From: JADCGM01 sp943368345
Lineage (GTDB): Bacteria; Pseudomonadota; Alphaproteobacteria; Sphingomonadales; Sphingomonadaceae
Assembly (NCBI GenBank): GCA_943368345.1
Contig: CALRKY020000011.1
Coordinates: 33,799 to 97,798, forward strand
Direction of reading: 5' to 3'
Length of the DNA stretch: 64,000 nucleotides
Below are positions 1-7,599 of the stretch, in pieces. The notes below the pieces were generated by a model. That model saw only the letters and a program-made list of their open reading frames with translations, had not been told where the DNA came from and did not search any database. How positions within the stretch are numbered: the first letter of the stretch is position 1; each line of letters begins with the position of its first letter. Position numbers and translations under genes: made by a program.

Positions 1-467
1 CGCGGTTGCTCCGACGTGGCCACGTTCGGGGCGGACACGGGTTTGTGGCTGTTACAGGCCGCCCGCCCAGGACCGGCGCGGAATCGTTCGGGTAACCAGC
101 CGAAGCTTCGCGACCTGCCCGTCTGGTGAGGTCTGCCAAAGAGCGTCCAATTGCATGTGCTGAAAGGACGACGGACCAAGGCTCCAGACACCAGTCTCGG
201 TGTGATGCAGTAACCAAGTCTCAGCGTACCGAGCCCCGAGCGTTCTTGCAGAGAACGCGCCGGTCCTTGTTTGTCCTCCGGCCGCCAACAGGCGCGACCG
301 GGATGGTGGTGCGTCAATTTCACTTCGTTTGAGCTACACCAAACCCGCTCATCCTGAGCGGGGTGGGCGCGTACAATCATGGTTTGGCTGAGTCCCGGCT
401 CAAGGCCGGGATGACAGGGGTGGAGGAGTGCCGCCGAGGCTTATTGAACACCCCCCCTACGCTGCCC
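1..467. other. No convincing gene; short stem-loops near the right end
   Basis: No reading frame here resembles a family I know. The longest minus-strand frame (52-288, 78 codons) has a plausible composition but no recognisable domain and no clear ribosome binding site, so I do not call it. Two compact hairpins at 344-362 and 393-411 lie downstream of the TonB receptor and are listed separately. Confidence 0.5.
344..411. repeat. Pair of REP-like stem-loops downstream of the receptor gene
   Basis: Two inverted repeats are visible. 344-362 reads CCCGCTC-ATCCT-GAGCGGG. 393-411 is a 7-bp stem TCCCGGC/GCCGGGA with a 5-nt loop, followed by ATGACA. The first resembles the ends of the longer repeats at 26099 and 54889 (CGCTCATCC...GAGCGGG), which points to one dispersed family. 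They begin about 57 nt past the receptor stop codon and could also stop or protect its transcript, although no T-run follows. Confidence 0.5.
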
Positions 468-2981
468 TTAGAATTTATAGCCGACCTCGACCCCGAACAT
501 CCGGCGGGCGCCGGGCGAGATGAACGAGCCGCCGAACTCGACTGCGGTGATCACTTCGCTCAAATATTTCTTGTCGGTGACATTGTCGGCAAAGGCGGTG
601 ACCGACCAGTTGCCGCCTTCAAGGCCGAAGCGCAGGTCGAGCGTACCGTAAGCCTCCCGCTGGGCAATGCCGTAGCGGGCGTTGCCGACCACGGCGGGCA
701 GGGCGAGGGCGGAAATCGGCAGCAGGCCGCTGAACAGGGTCGGGCGGACCTGATCCTGCACGGTGTGGAAATAGGTCGGCCCAGTGACCCGGTAATCGGC
801 GCGGGCGACGACATCGATGGCGTCGCTGACCGGATAGTCGATCTGGGTGCCGAAATTCAGGGTATAGTCGGCGGTATAGGGCGACTTGTTGCCGACGGTG
901 TCCGGCCGCGACCGGTTCCGCTTGATCTTGGAATCGGTGACATTGCCCGATCCGTACACCGTCCAGCCGTCGGCGAGCTTGGCAGAGAGGTTCAGTTCGG
1001 CCCCCTTCAAGTCAACCTTGTCGATGTTGGAGACGACGCGCAGCAGGCCGAAGGCGCCGACAAAAAATTCGAAAAACTGCATGTCGGTGACTTGGGTGTA
1101 ATAGCCGGCCAGATCATAGGTGATCGGCCCCACTTTGCCCTTCAAGCCGGCCTCAAACGCGCTCGACCGTTCTTTGCGGAACTTGTCATTGATGGTCACA
1201 CCGGCGCCGAAAAACGCGTTGAAGGAGGCATCGACGATGGCCTTTGAGCCGCTATTATTGAAGCCACCGGATTTGAAGCCAATGCCCCAGTCCGCATAAA
1301 GGTTGGTCTGCGGGGCGACTTCCCAGCGGACGCTAATCTTCGGCTCCAGTTGCTTGAACGTCTCGGCCTGCGGCGCGATCGATCCGGTGGCGGGAAGGCC
1401 AGGGTTAATCTTGGCACCGGTGAACGGATCGACGACATTGGGGACCAAATTGGTCACCCGACGCCGCTCGATATCATAGCGCAGCGCAGCGCTGATATCG
1501 AAGCTGTCGCTCACCTCATACTCGCCCGAGGCAAAGGCGGCATAGACATTGGTGCCGAACCGGTCATCAAACAGCTGCGACGTCGGGTTGGTGCTGGTCG
1601 GGGCATTGTACAGCTGCTGGGTCACGCCCGCCCCGGTGTCGGCCCCCAGGCTGACGCCGACATGCCGGTTGATGTGCAGATAATAGGCCCCAAGCTGCCA
1701 GTCGAACTGATTGTCGCCATTGGACGCCAGCCGGATTTCGCCACTGTAATCGGTCTGGTTGCGCAGCTGATATTGGGTGCCGTCGCAAGTGGTCGGGGAA
1801 TAGGCCCCGAAGGTCGATCCGTTGGCCGGCGCAAAGATGAACGGCACCGGGATCTGCCCGATAAAGGTCGGCGGATTCTGCGGGAAGCCGGTCAGCGCCG
1901 CCGTTGTGGCAAAGCAGCGGTTGACCCCGGTCGCCCCCGCGGCCGTCGCTGCCGAAATGTAGCGGGCGAAATCGGCGGAAGTGCCGTCAGCGGTCAGGTC
2001 ATTCTGGATGCTGCTGACCAGCGCCCAGGCGGTCAGCGTCGTTGCCCCGAAATCATGGTCAAGCTTGAAGGAGGCTTCGAAGGTCTGCTGATCGTTGGTC
2101 GGGCGGATGTTGGAATAATAGCGGAAGGGGTGCCGATTGACATTCTCGTTGAACGCCGCGTTCACCGCCGCAAAATTCGGCAGGTGGAAGGAGGCGTTGA
2201 AGTTGATCGATGCCCCCGAAAGCTCGCCATATTTCAGCTTGGCGTCAAATTTGGTGGCGTCCCCAATGTCGCCAGTCAGGCGGCCGTTGATGTTGAAGCT
2301 TTCCTGATCGTCGACGACCTTCCGGTTGAGGAAGACATTCCGGTAAAAGCCGTCGGTGGTCCGGTAATCAGCGGACAATAGGAACCCGACACTATCGCTC
2401 ACCGGTCCGGCGATATGGGCGTTGGCGGTAACCGTGGTCTCATTGGCATAGCTGGCCTTCATCGCGCCGGTCAGCGTCTCGGTCGGCTTCAGGGTCTGGA
2501 GCACGATCGCTCCGGCAGCGGCATTCCGCCCGTACAGCGCGCCCTGCGGACCCTTCAGCACTTCGATCTGGCGGAGCGTTCCCTGATTTTGGTTCAGGGC
2601 GGCGGTGTTGGTTTTCAGGATACCGTCAACCACCAGCGCCACCGAGCTTTCGGCATCGCGCGCGCCGTTGATCCCGCGAATGTTGATCTGCGAATCCCCG
2701 GCCTCCGCCGTGCTGGTCACGATGGTGACACCCGGGGTCAGCTTGATGAAATCCTCGGCCCGCTGGATGTCGGCCTTGATGATGGCGTCGGCGCTGAACG
2801 CGGTGACCGAGGCTGGAACCTCCGACAGGCTTTCCGACACCCGCCGTGCTGTCACGATGATCTCGCCGCTGTCCTCCACATCGGCGGCGGCGGCCGCTGC
2901 GGGGGCGGTCTGGGCTTGGACGGCACCTGCGGCCAACACCCAGGCGATTACGCTTGCGCTCACTGCCATCCGAACCTGCAT
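468..2981 (-). CDS. TonB-dependent outer-membrane receptor
   Basis: An 837-residue outer-membrane transporter that would use TonB/ExbBD energy to import a ligand. The N-terminus is a signal peptide ending in AGAVQAQ at about residue 24. A plug domain follows, with the TonB-box-like EIIVTARR near residue 40, then a long beta-barrel ending in a terminal Phe (VEVGYKF) as expected for barrel assembly. The start at 2981 has GGGAG seven bases upstream. A GTATAC-centred palindrome lies 37 bp upstream, matching one before the CoA-transferase gene, so the GntR-family protein encoded divergently is the likely regulator. The context of hydantoinase/oxoprolinase-type genes suggests a nitrogenous organic ligand rather than a siderophore, but the ligand cannot be read from the sequence. 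Confidence 0.9.
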   Translation of the reverse strand: MQVRMAVSASVIAWVLAAGAVQAQTAPAAAAAADVEDSGEIIVTARRVSESLSEVPASVTAFSADAIIKADIQRAEDFIKLTPGVTIVTSTAEAGDSQINIRGINGARDAESSVALVVDGILKTNTAALNQNQGTLRQIEVLKGPQGALYGRNAAAGAIVLQTLKPTETLTGAMKASYANETTVTANAHIAGPVSDSVGFLLSADYRTTDGFYRNVFLNRKVVDDQESFNINGRLTGDIGDATKFDAKLKYGELSGASINFNASFHLPNFAAVNAAFNENVNRHPFRYYSNIRPTNDQQTFEASFKLDHDFGATTLTAWALVSSIQNDLTADGTSADFARYISAATAAGATGVNRCFATTAALTGFPQNPPTFIGQIPVPFIFAPANGSTFGAYSPTTCDGTQYQLRNQTDYSGEIRLASNGDNQFDWQLGAYYLHINRHVGVSLGADTGAGVTQQLYNAPTSTNPTSQLFDDRFGTNVYAAFASGEYEVSDSFDISAALRYDIERRRVTNLVPNVVDPFTGAKINPGLPATGSIAPQAETFKQLEPKISVRWEVAPQTNLYADWGIGFKSGGFNNSGSKAIVDASFNAFFGAGVTINDKFRKERSSAFEAGLKGKVGPITYDLAGYYTQVTDMQFFEFFVGAFGLLRVVSNIDKVDLKGAELNLSAKLADGWTVYGSGNVTDSKIKRNRSRPDTVGNKSPYTADYTLNFGTQIDYPVSDAIDVVARADYRVTGPTYFHTVQDQVRPTLFSGLLPISALALPAVVGNARYGIAQREAYGTLDLRFGLEGGNWSVTAFADNVTDKKYLSEVITAVEFGGSFISPGARRMFGVEVGYKF

Positions 2982-3017
2982 CGACTGTCTCCCGCTTGAC
3001 CCAATGCCGCGACGATA

Positions 3018-3027
3018 TTGTATACAA
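3018..3027. promoter_or_regulatory. Predicted GntR-family operator upstream of the receptor
   Basis: TTGTATACAA is a perfect 10-bp palindrome in the 127-bp divergent gap between the receptor start (2981) and the regulator start (3109). The core fits the TNGTNNNACNA-type half-sites typical of FadR/VanR-group GntR proteins. The same 10-mer recurs at 5007-5016 before the CoA-transferase gene. It is well placed to control both divergent promoters, including autoregulation. Confidence 0.6.
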
Positions 3028-3108
3028 GTCTTGGGTCAAGCGCTCTAACCCGCTAGTCTCTTGTCGCCGGTCGGGCGTAACTTTGGCGCAACAGTTTTGG
3101 GGGCGTAC

Positions 3109-3765
3109 ATGTCGAAGGCATCGGAGCGGGCCTACACCGAAATCCGGGCCCGCATCCTGTCTGGTGCCCTGCCGCCAGGAGCCGCGCTGAAGGAGGAGGA
3201 ACTGGCGGAAAGCTGCGGCGTCAGCCGAACACCGGTTCGCGATGCGCTGCGGCGACTAGAGGCCGAAATGCATGTTGAGCGCCTCGGCGGCTCCCGCAGC
3301 TTCGTTGCCGACTGGTCGATGGATGATATCGATGACATGTTCACCCTGCGCGGCATGCTGGAGGGACATGCGGCGGCGCGGGCCGCCCGGCGCATTGGTC
3401 CGGCGGGACTGGCGGCACTCGCGGCGCACAATCAGGCGATTGCCGCAGCCATCGATGGGGCGCCGGACCTTGACGCCTTCCTCACCCACAACCGCGCCTT
3501 TCACGCGTTGATCCTGGAGGCCGCCGGGTCGGAGCGCCTGACGTCAATGCTGTCTAGGCTGATCCAGCAACCGGTGATCCAGCGCACCGCCCGCCATTAT
3601 GATCATACCCAGCTGCTGCGGAGCCACGCCGAACATGACGAACTGCTTGCGGCACTCGGCAAAGGCGACAGCGAATGGGCCCGCGCCGTCATGACCGGCC
3701 ACATCCGCCGCGCCTTTCACGCCTATGCGGAGACTTATGTCGGGGTGAACCGCGAGCGGGACTAA
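3109..3765 (+). CDS. GntR family regulator, FCD (FadR/VanR) type
   Basis: A 218-residue transcription factor. The N-terminal winged helix spans about residues 8-75 and includes LAESCGVSRTPVRDAL, the standard GntR recognition segment. The C-terminal FCD all-helical effector domain follows, with the conserved histidines that usually hold a metal (in HNRAFHALI, RSHAEHDELL and TGHIRRAF). I chose the ATG at 3109 over the upstream TTG at 3061 because it gives the usual N-terminus just before the winged helix. FCD regulators bind small organic acids. The divergent receptor and the paired operators make this the probable local regulator of the island. The gene overlaps the convergent CoA-transferase gene by 4 bp at the stop codons. 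Confidence 0.9.
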   Translation: MSKASERAYTEIRARILSGALPPGAALKEEELAESCGVSRTPVRDALRRLEAEMHVERLGGSRSFVADWSMDDIDDMFTLRGMLEGHAAARAARRIGPAGLAALAAHNQAIAAAIDGAPDLDAFLTHNRAFHALILEAAGSERLTSMLSRLIQQPVIQRTARHYDHTQLLRSHAEHDELLAALGKGDSEWARAVMTGHIRRAFHAYAETYVGVNRERD

Positions 3766-4943
3766 ATCACGCCTTCATCGGTCAGGGCAGCAATCTCCGC
3801 CCGCCCCATGCCGAGGATACTGCCATAGACTTCCTCATTATGCGCACCGAGGTCGGGGCCGGACCAGTCGACGGCGCCGGGGGTCGCCGACAGTTTTGGG
3901 AATACCGATTGCATGACCAGGTTGGCGAATTCCGGATGGGCAACCTTCACCAGCGACTGGCGGGCGATAAACTGCGGGTCCTCCACCATATCCGGTGCCT
4001 TGAAAATCTTGCCGGCTGGCACCCCCTTCTCCTCCAGCAGGGCGAGCAGGTCATTCGCGGCAAAATCCTTGGTCCATTCGCCGATCAACGCATCGATTTC
4101 GGTCTGATTGTCACCACGTGCCACATGGCTGGCGAACCGGGCATCATCGCCCAATTCCGGGCGTCCCATCGCCTCCGCCATGCGCTTCCAGACTGAATCC
4201 TGATTGGCCCCGATCAGGATTTCCCCGTCGCGGCACGGATAGACATTGGATGGCGCGATCTTGGGTAGGATCGACCCGGTGCGTTCGCGGATGACCCCGG
4301 CCTCGGTATATTCCGGGACCGTCGATTCCATCATGGCCAGCACCGCTTCATAGATGGCGGAATCGACGATCTGGCCATCGCCGGTGTTATGGCGGTGATT
4401 GAGGGCCATCAGCGCGCCGAGGCAGGCAAAGGTCGCTGCCAGCGAATCGCCGATCGACAGGCCGACCCGCGACGGCGGCGTCGATGGGTCGCCCGCCAGA
4501 TTGCGCATCCCGCCCATCGCTTCGCCAATCGAGCCATAGCCCGCGCGCTTGGCATAGGGGCCGGTCTGGCCGAACCCTGACACCCGGATCATGATGATGC
4601 CCCGGTTGACCGCGCGCAGCGCGTCATAGCCCAGACCCCATTTTTCCATCGTACCGGGCCGGAAATTTTCCAGCAGGAAATCGCTTTTCCCAACCAAGCG
4701 GCGGACGATGTCCTGCCCCTTGGCCGAACGGAGGTCGAGCGTGATGCACTTCTTGTTGCGGGCAACGACCGGAAACCACACCGGCTTGCCCCGGCCCCAG
4801 GCGCGCATCGGATCACCGACTTTGGGGGGTTCGATCTTGATCACCTCGGCGCCATGATCGGCCATCAGCTGTCCACAGAACGGCCCGGCGATCAGCTGGC
4901 CCATCTCGATCAGACGCAAGCCCTGCAACGCACCCTGTGTCAT
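3762..4943 (-). CDS. CaiB/BaiF family (family III) CoA-transferase
   Basis: A 393-residue cytosolic enzyme that moves CoA between carboxylic acids without a ping-pong acyl-enzyme of the class I type. The family fold is complete, with an N-terminal Rossmann part (GLRLIEMGQLIAGPFCGQLMAD) and the nucleophilic Asp, which I place at residue 166 in LSIGDSLAA. NFRPGTMEKWGLGYD and GFGQTGPY are classic family segments. Its own promoter region carries TTTGTATACAAA (5006-5017). In this island it would activate a carboxylic acid released by the upstream amidohydrolases. Related enzymes include formyl-CoA, carnitine and succinyl-CoA:acid transferases and 2-methylacyl-CoA racemases; substrate specificity is not readable. 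The 3' end overlaps the regulator's stop by 4 bp. Confidence 0.88.
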   Translation of the reverse strand: MTQGALQGLRLIEMGQLIAGPFCGQLMADHGAEVIKIEPPKVGDPMRAWGRGKPVWFPVVARNKKCITLDLRSAKGQDIVRRLVGKSDFLLENFRPGTMEKWGLGYDALRAVNRGIIMIRVSGFGQTGPYAKRAGYGSIGEAMGGMRNLAGDPSTPPSRVGLSIGDSLAATFACLGALMALNHRHNTGDGQIVDSAIYEAVLAMMESTVPEYTEAGVIRERTGSILPKIAPSNVYPCRDGEILIGANQDSVWKRMAEAMGRPELGDDARFASHVARGDNQTEIDALIGEWTKDFAANDLLALLEEKGVPAGKIFKAPDMVEDPQFIARQSLVKVAHPEFANLVMQSVFPKLSATPGAVDWSGPDLGAHNEEVYGSILGMGRAEIAALTDEGVI

Positions 4944-5004
4944 TTGCCGTCATCCCTTTGCCCGTGCTGCCCCGCCCTTAGCGCGCAGCCCGCAATCCGC
5001 GCCA

Positions 5005-5018
5005 ATTTGTATACAAAT
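5005..5018. promoter_or_regulatory. Predicted GntR-family operator before the CoA-transferase gene
   Basis: ATTTGTATACAAAT is a perfect 14-bp palindrome lying 61 bp upstream of the CoA-transferase start and downstream of the isochorismatase-like gene. It shares TTGTATACAA with the site at 3018-3027. Finding it here suggests the CoA-transferase has its own regulated promoter in addition to any read-through from hyuA. Confidence 0.6.
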
Positions 5019-5062
5019 GACCGGCGCTCGGACAAGGGTGGAACTGGTATGGCGTGACGCAG

Positions 5063-5695
5063 CTAGCGAAGCCCGCCCAGAAAGCCGGTGGCATCGGCCT
5101 CTGACACCACGTCGGCATATTTGGCGTTCATGTCGAACAAATTGGCTTCGTGCGGGCCCGGGTGGCGGTCGCCGCAGGCTTCGGCGATGACGGTGGTGCG
5201 AAAGCCGTGCGACATCGCATCAACGCAGGTCGCCCGCACGCACCCGCTGGTGGTGAGGCCGGTCAGTAGCACGCTATCGATTCCGCGCGCCGTCAGGGTC
5301 GATGCCAGGGACGTCCCGAAAAACGCGCTGGGATATTGTTTGGAGATGATCAGTTCGTCCGGCTGCGGCACCAGCCCCGCTGGCCAGCCCCCCATCGTGC
5401 TGCCCTGAAGAAAATAACGCAGCGGCGCCGCCTTCTCGAAAAACCGCCCCCCGTCGATTGCGGTCGGGTGGTAAACCACATTGGTCAGGATCACCGGAAC
5501 CCCGGCGGCGCGGGCAGCAGCGCGGACCCGGAGCGCCGAGGCCAGCGCATCATCCACCCCGGCATAAAGGTCGCAGTCCGGGTCGAAATAGCCCTGGCAG
5601 AAATCCACGAGGATGAGGGCTGGCCGCTGGCCAAAGCCCACGCGGGTGCCGTAAGCCTTGGCATAGTTCGCCCCAAGCTCTTCTGCCTGTGTCAC
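5063..5695 (-). CDS. Isochorismatase-family amidohydrolase (N-carbamoylsarcosine amidase-like)
   Basis: A 210-residue cysteine hydrolase of the isochorismatase/nicotinamidase fold. The catalytic triad is visible as Asp31 (ILVDFCQGYF), Lys119 (IISKQYPSAF) and Cys152 (TTSGCVRATCVDAM), and the cis-peptide-forming GLTTSGCVR stretch is intact. Similarity of the region around the Cys and of GDRHPGPHEANLFDM suggests the N-carbamoylsarcosine amidase branch, which releases ammonia and CO2 from a carbamoyl amide. It starts with GTG at 5695, seven bases after the hyuB stop, so it is very likely co-translated with hyuAB. That pairing parallels N-methylhydantoin degradation, where an ATP-dependent hydantoinase feeds N-carbamoylsarcosine to this enzyme. 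The actual substrate is inferred, not shown. Confidence 0.85.
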   Translation of the reverse strand: MTQAEELGANYAKAYGTRVGFGQRPALILVDFCQGYFDPDCDLYAGVDDALASALRVRAAARAAGVPVILTNVVYHPTAIDGGRFFEKAAPLRYFLQGSTMGGWPAGLVPQPDELIISKQYPSAFFGTSLASTLTARGIDSVLLTGLTTSGCVRATCVDAMSHGFRTTVIAEACGDRHPGPHEANLFDMNAKYADVVSEADATGFLGGLR

Positions 5696-5701
5696 CCGGC
5701 C

Positions 5702-7585
5702 TTACTCGGCAGCGATGGCTTGGGGCCGCGCCCACACCGGCTGTTTCGGCGCCGGCAGGCCAGTCTCCGCCAGTGAATTAGCGCGCAGCGTCGTGATATC
5801 CGGCCCCATGTTGAAGGTGGGCAGCACCGCCGGACGATTGGCCCGCATCTCGGTGCGCAACTGCTCGGTGGCTGCAACATCGACGCTGCGGTCGCCCGCA
5901 ATCACGACGCCGTACCGCCGCGCACCGCCTTCGCTCACCAGTCCCTGCACGACTTCCTTCGCCACCAGCTCCGGGTCGCGGGTCAGCGGGTCGCCCCAGC
6001 CGCCGCCGCCCCAGGTGATGAAATCGAGCTCATCACCAGCCTCGACCTCGATATCTTCCTTCTTGTTGCCGACGATGGTTTCGGTGCCATCCGCTTTGCG
6101 AAGGACCTTCCGCGCCCGGGTTCCCGGTTCCCCGCCATTGACACCCCAGGGCGGCACGAACCAGCGGTCATCATGGATGGCGATCTGCCCCGGCTCCAGA
6201 AAGCGGTAGGTCATCAAAATGCCGTTGCCGCCCCGGAAGAAGCCAGCCCCGCCCGAATCCGCCACCGTCTCATAGCGTTCGATGATCAGCGGGAAATAGC
6301 GTTCGAGGAACTCGTTCGGCACATTGGTGAAGTTCGGCCACAGTGAATGGCCATCCGGCCCGTCACCAAAGGGGCGTCCCGGAATGCCGCCAAAGCCAAT
6401 CTGGAACAGCTGGAACCAGGTCCCGGTCTTGTCGGTGCCGGAGTAGAATAGATGCGGGGAGGAGGAAAATCCGGCGGCGCACAGGAAGTCCGGCGTTTTC
6501 TGGCCGAGCAATCCGCCGAGGATATCGAAAATCCGCCCCAGCGCATGGGTCCGGCCCGACAACGCCGCCGGGAATTTCGGTTTCAACAGCGACCCGTCCG
6601 GAATGCGCACATCGATCAGGTCATAATAGCCATCGTTGAACAGGATCTGAGGGTCGAACACCATGATCATGTAGATGCCGAAGAACATCCGCATCATATT
6701 CTCGTTGAGCAGGAAGTTGATCGAGCCCTTGGACTGCGGATCGGTGCCGGTGAAATCCAGCACCACCCGGCCGTTCTCCCGCCACATCGTGCATTTGATC
6801 TTGTACGGGCCGTAGCCCATGCCGTCGTCGCAGATATAATCCTCAAAACTGACCGGAGCCTCGCCGATAGCGGTTTCGATCAGCTGCTTCATCGCGCGGT
6901 GATTGCGCGCCAGCAAATCCTCGCAGGCGGAGACAAACACGTCGTCGCCAAAGCGTTCGCACATTTCGATGACCCGGCGCGCCGCGACCCGGCAGGACGC
7001 GATCAGCGCGTTCAAGTCGGCCTTGCACCATTCGGGGGTGCGCGTCTGGTGCATCACCAGCTTGACCAGGTCTTCGTTATAGACGCCCTGTTTCCAGATT
7101 TTGACCGGCGGAATCCGCACGCCTTCCTGGAAGATCGACGTCGCATCAATCGGCATCGACCCGGCGACCTTGCCACCAATGTCGCTCTGGTGTCCGAACA
7201 TCGAGGTATAGGCGACCAGCCGCCCGTCCTTGAACACCGGCAGCAGCACCAGCCAGTCATTGTTATGACTGATCGCCCCTTCGACCGAATAGGGATCGGA
7301 CAGGAAGATCATGTCCCCGTCTTCGACCGTGCCGTCGAACCCATCGAGGAATGGGCCGATATAGCTGCCAAACTGGCCGACGATCATCCGGCCCTTGTGG
7401 TCGGCAATCAGCGGGAAGGCATCGCCCTGCTCGCGGATACCGGGCGACATAGCAGTGCGGACCAGCGTGGTGTCCATCTCAACGCGCGCATTCCGCAGCG
7501 CATTCTCGATGATGTCGAGAGTAACCGGATCAATCGGCCGCCGCTCGAACGGGGTTTGGTTGGCTTGGATGATGGTGGCGCGCAT
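5702..7585 (-). CDS. hyuB: Hydantoinase B/oxoprolinase family subunit
   Basis: A 627-residue partner of HyuA. Together such pairs form ATP-dependent lactam- or hydantoin-opening enzymes, 5-oxoprolinases or acetone/acetophenone-type carboxylases. The N-terminus VTLDIIENALRNARVEMD and the C-terminal glycine-rich segment (TWGGGGWGDPLTRDPELVA) are family hallmarks. The usual NDPY-type metal-site motif appears as LSDPYSVEGAISHNND near residues 95-110. It begins 14 bp after hyuA and is followed at 7 bp by the isochorismatase-like gene, indicating one transcript. Specificity within the family cannot be assigned from sequence alone. Confidence 0.88.
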   Translation of the reverse strand: MRATIIQANQTPFERRPIDPVTLDIIENALRNARVEMDTTLVRTAMSPGIREQGDAFPLIADHKGRMIVGQFGSYIGPFLDGFDGTVEDGDMIFLSDPYSVEGAISHNNDWLVLLPVFKDGRLVAYTSMFGHQSDIGGKVAGSMPIDATSIFQEGVRIPPVKIWKQGVYNEDLVKLVMHQTRTPEWCKADLNALIASCRVAARRVIEMCERFGDDVFVSACEDLLARNHRAMKQLIETAIGEAPVSFEDYICDDGMGYGPYKIKCTMWRENGRVVLDFTGTDPQSKGSINFLLNENMMRMFFGIYMIMVFDPQILFNDGYYDLIDVRIPDGSLLKPKFPAALSGRTHALGRIFDILGGLLGQKTPDFLCAAGFSSSPHLFYSGTDKTGTWFQLFQIGFGGIPGRPFGDGPDGHSLWPNFTNVPNEFLERYFPLIIERYETVADSGGAGFFRGGNGILMTYRFLEPGQIAIHDDRWFVPPWGVNGGEPGTRARKVLRKADGTETIVGNKKEDIEVEAGDELDFITWGGGGWGDPLTRDPELVAKEVVQGLVSEGGARRYGVVIAGDRSVDVAATEQLRTEMRANRPAVLPTFNMGPDITTLRANSLAETGLPAPKQPVWARPQAIAAE

Positions 7586-7599
7586 GGGGTCTGTGTCCC

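Noticed and set aside
52..288. 78-codon minus-strand frame at the left edge
   Set aside because: No domain, no ribosome site, and no neighbour to support it.
363..1247. 294-codon plus-strand frame opposite the TonB receptor
   Set aside because: It is antisense to a clear receptor coding frame, has low-complexity Gly/Arg/Asp content and no domain.
1350..2381. 343-codon plus-strand frame
   Set aside because: Shadow of the receptor gene on the other strand; no ribosome site and no family.
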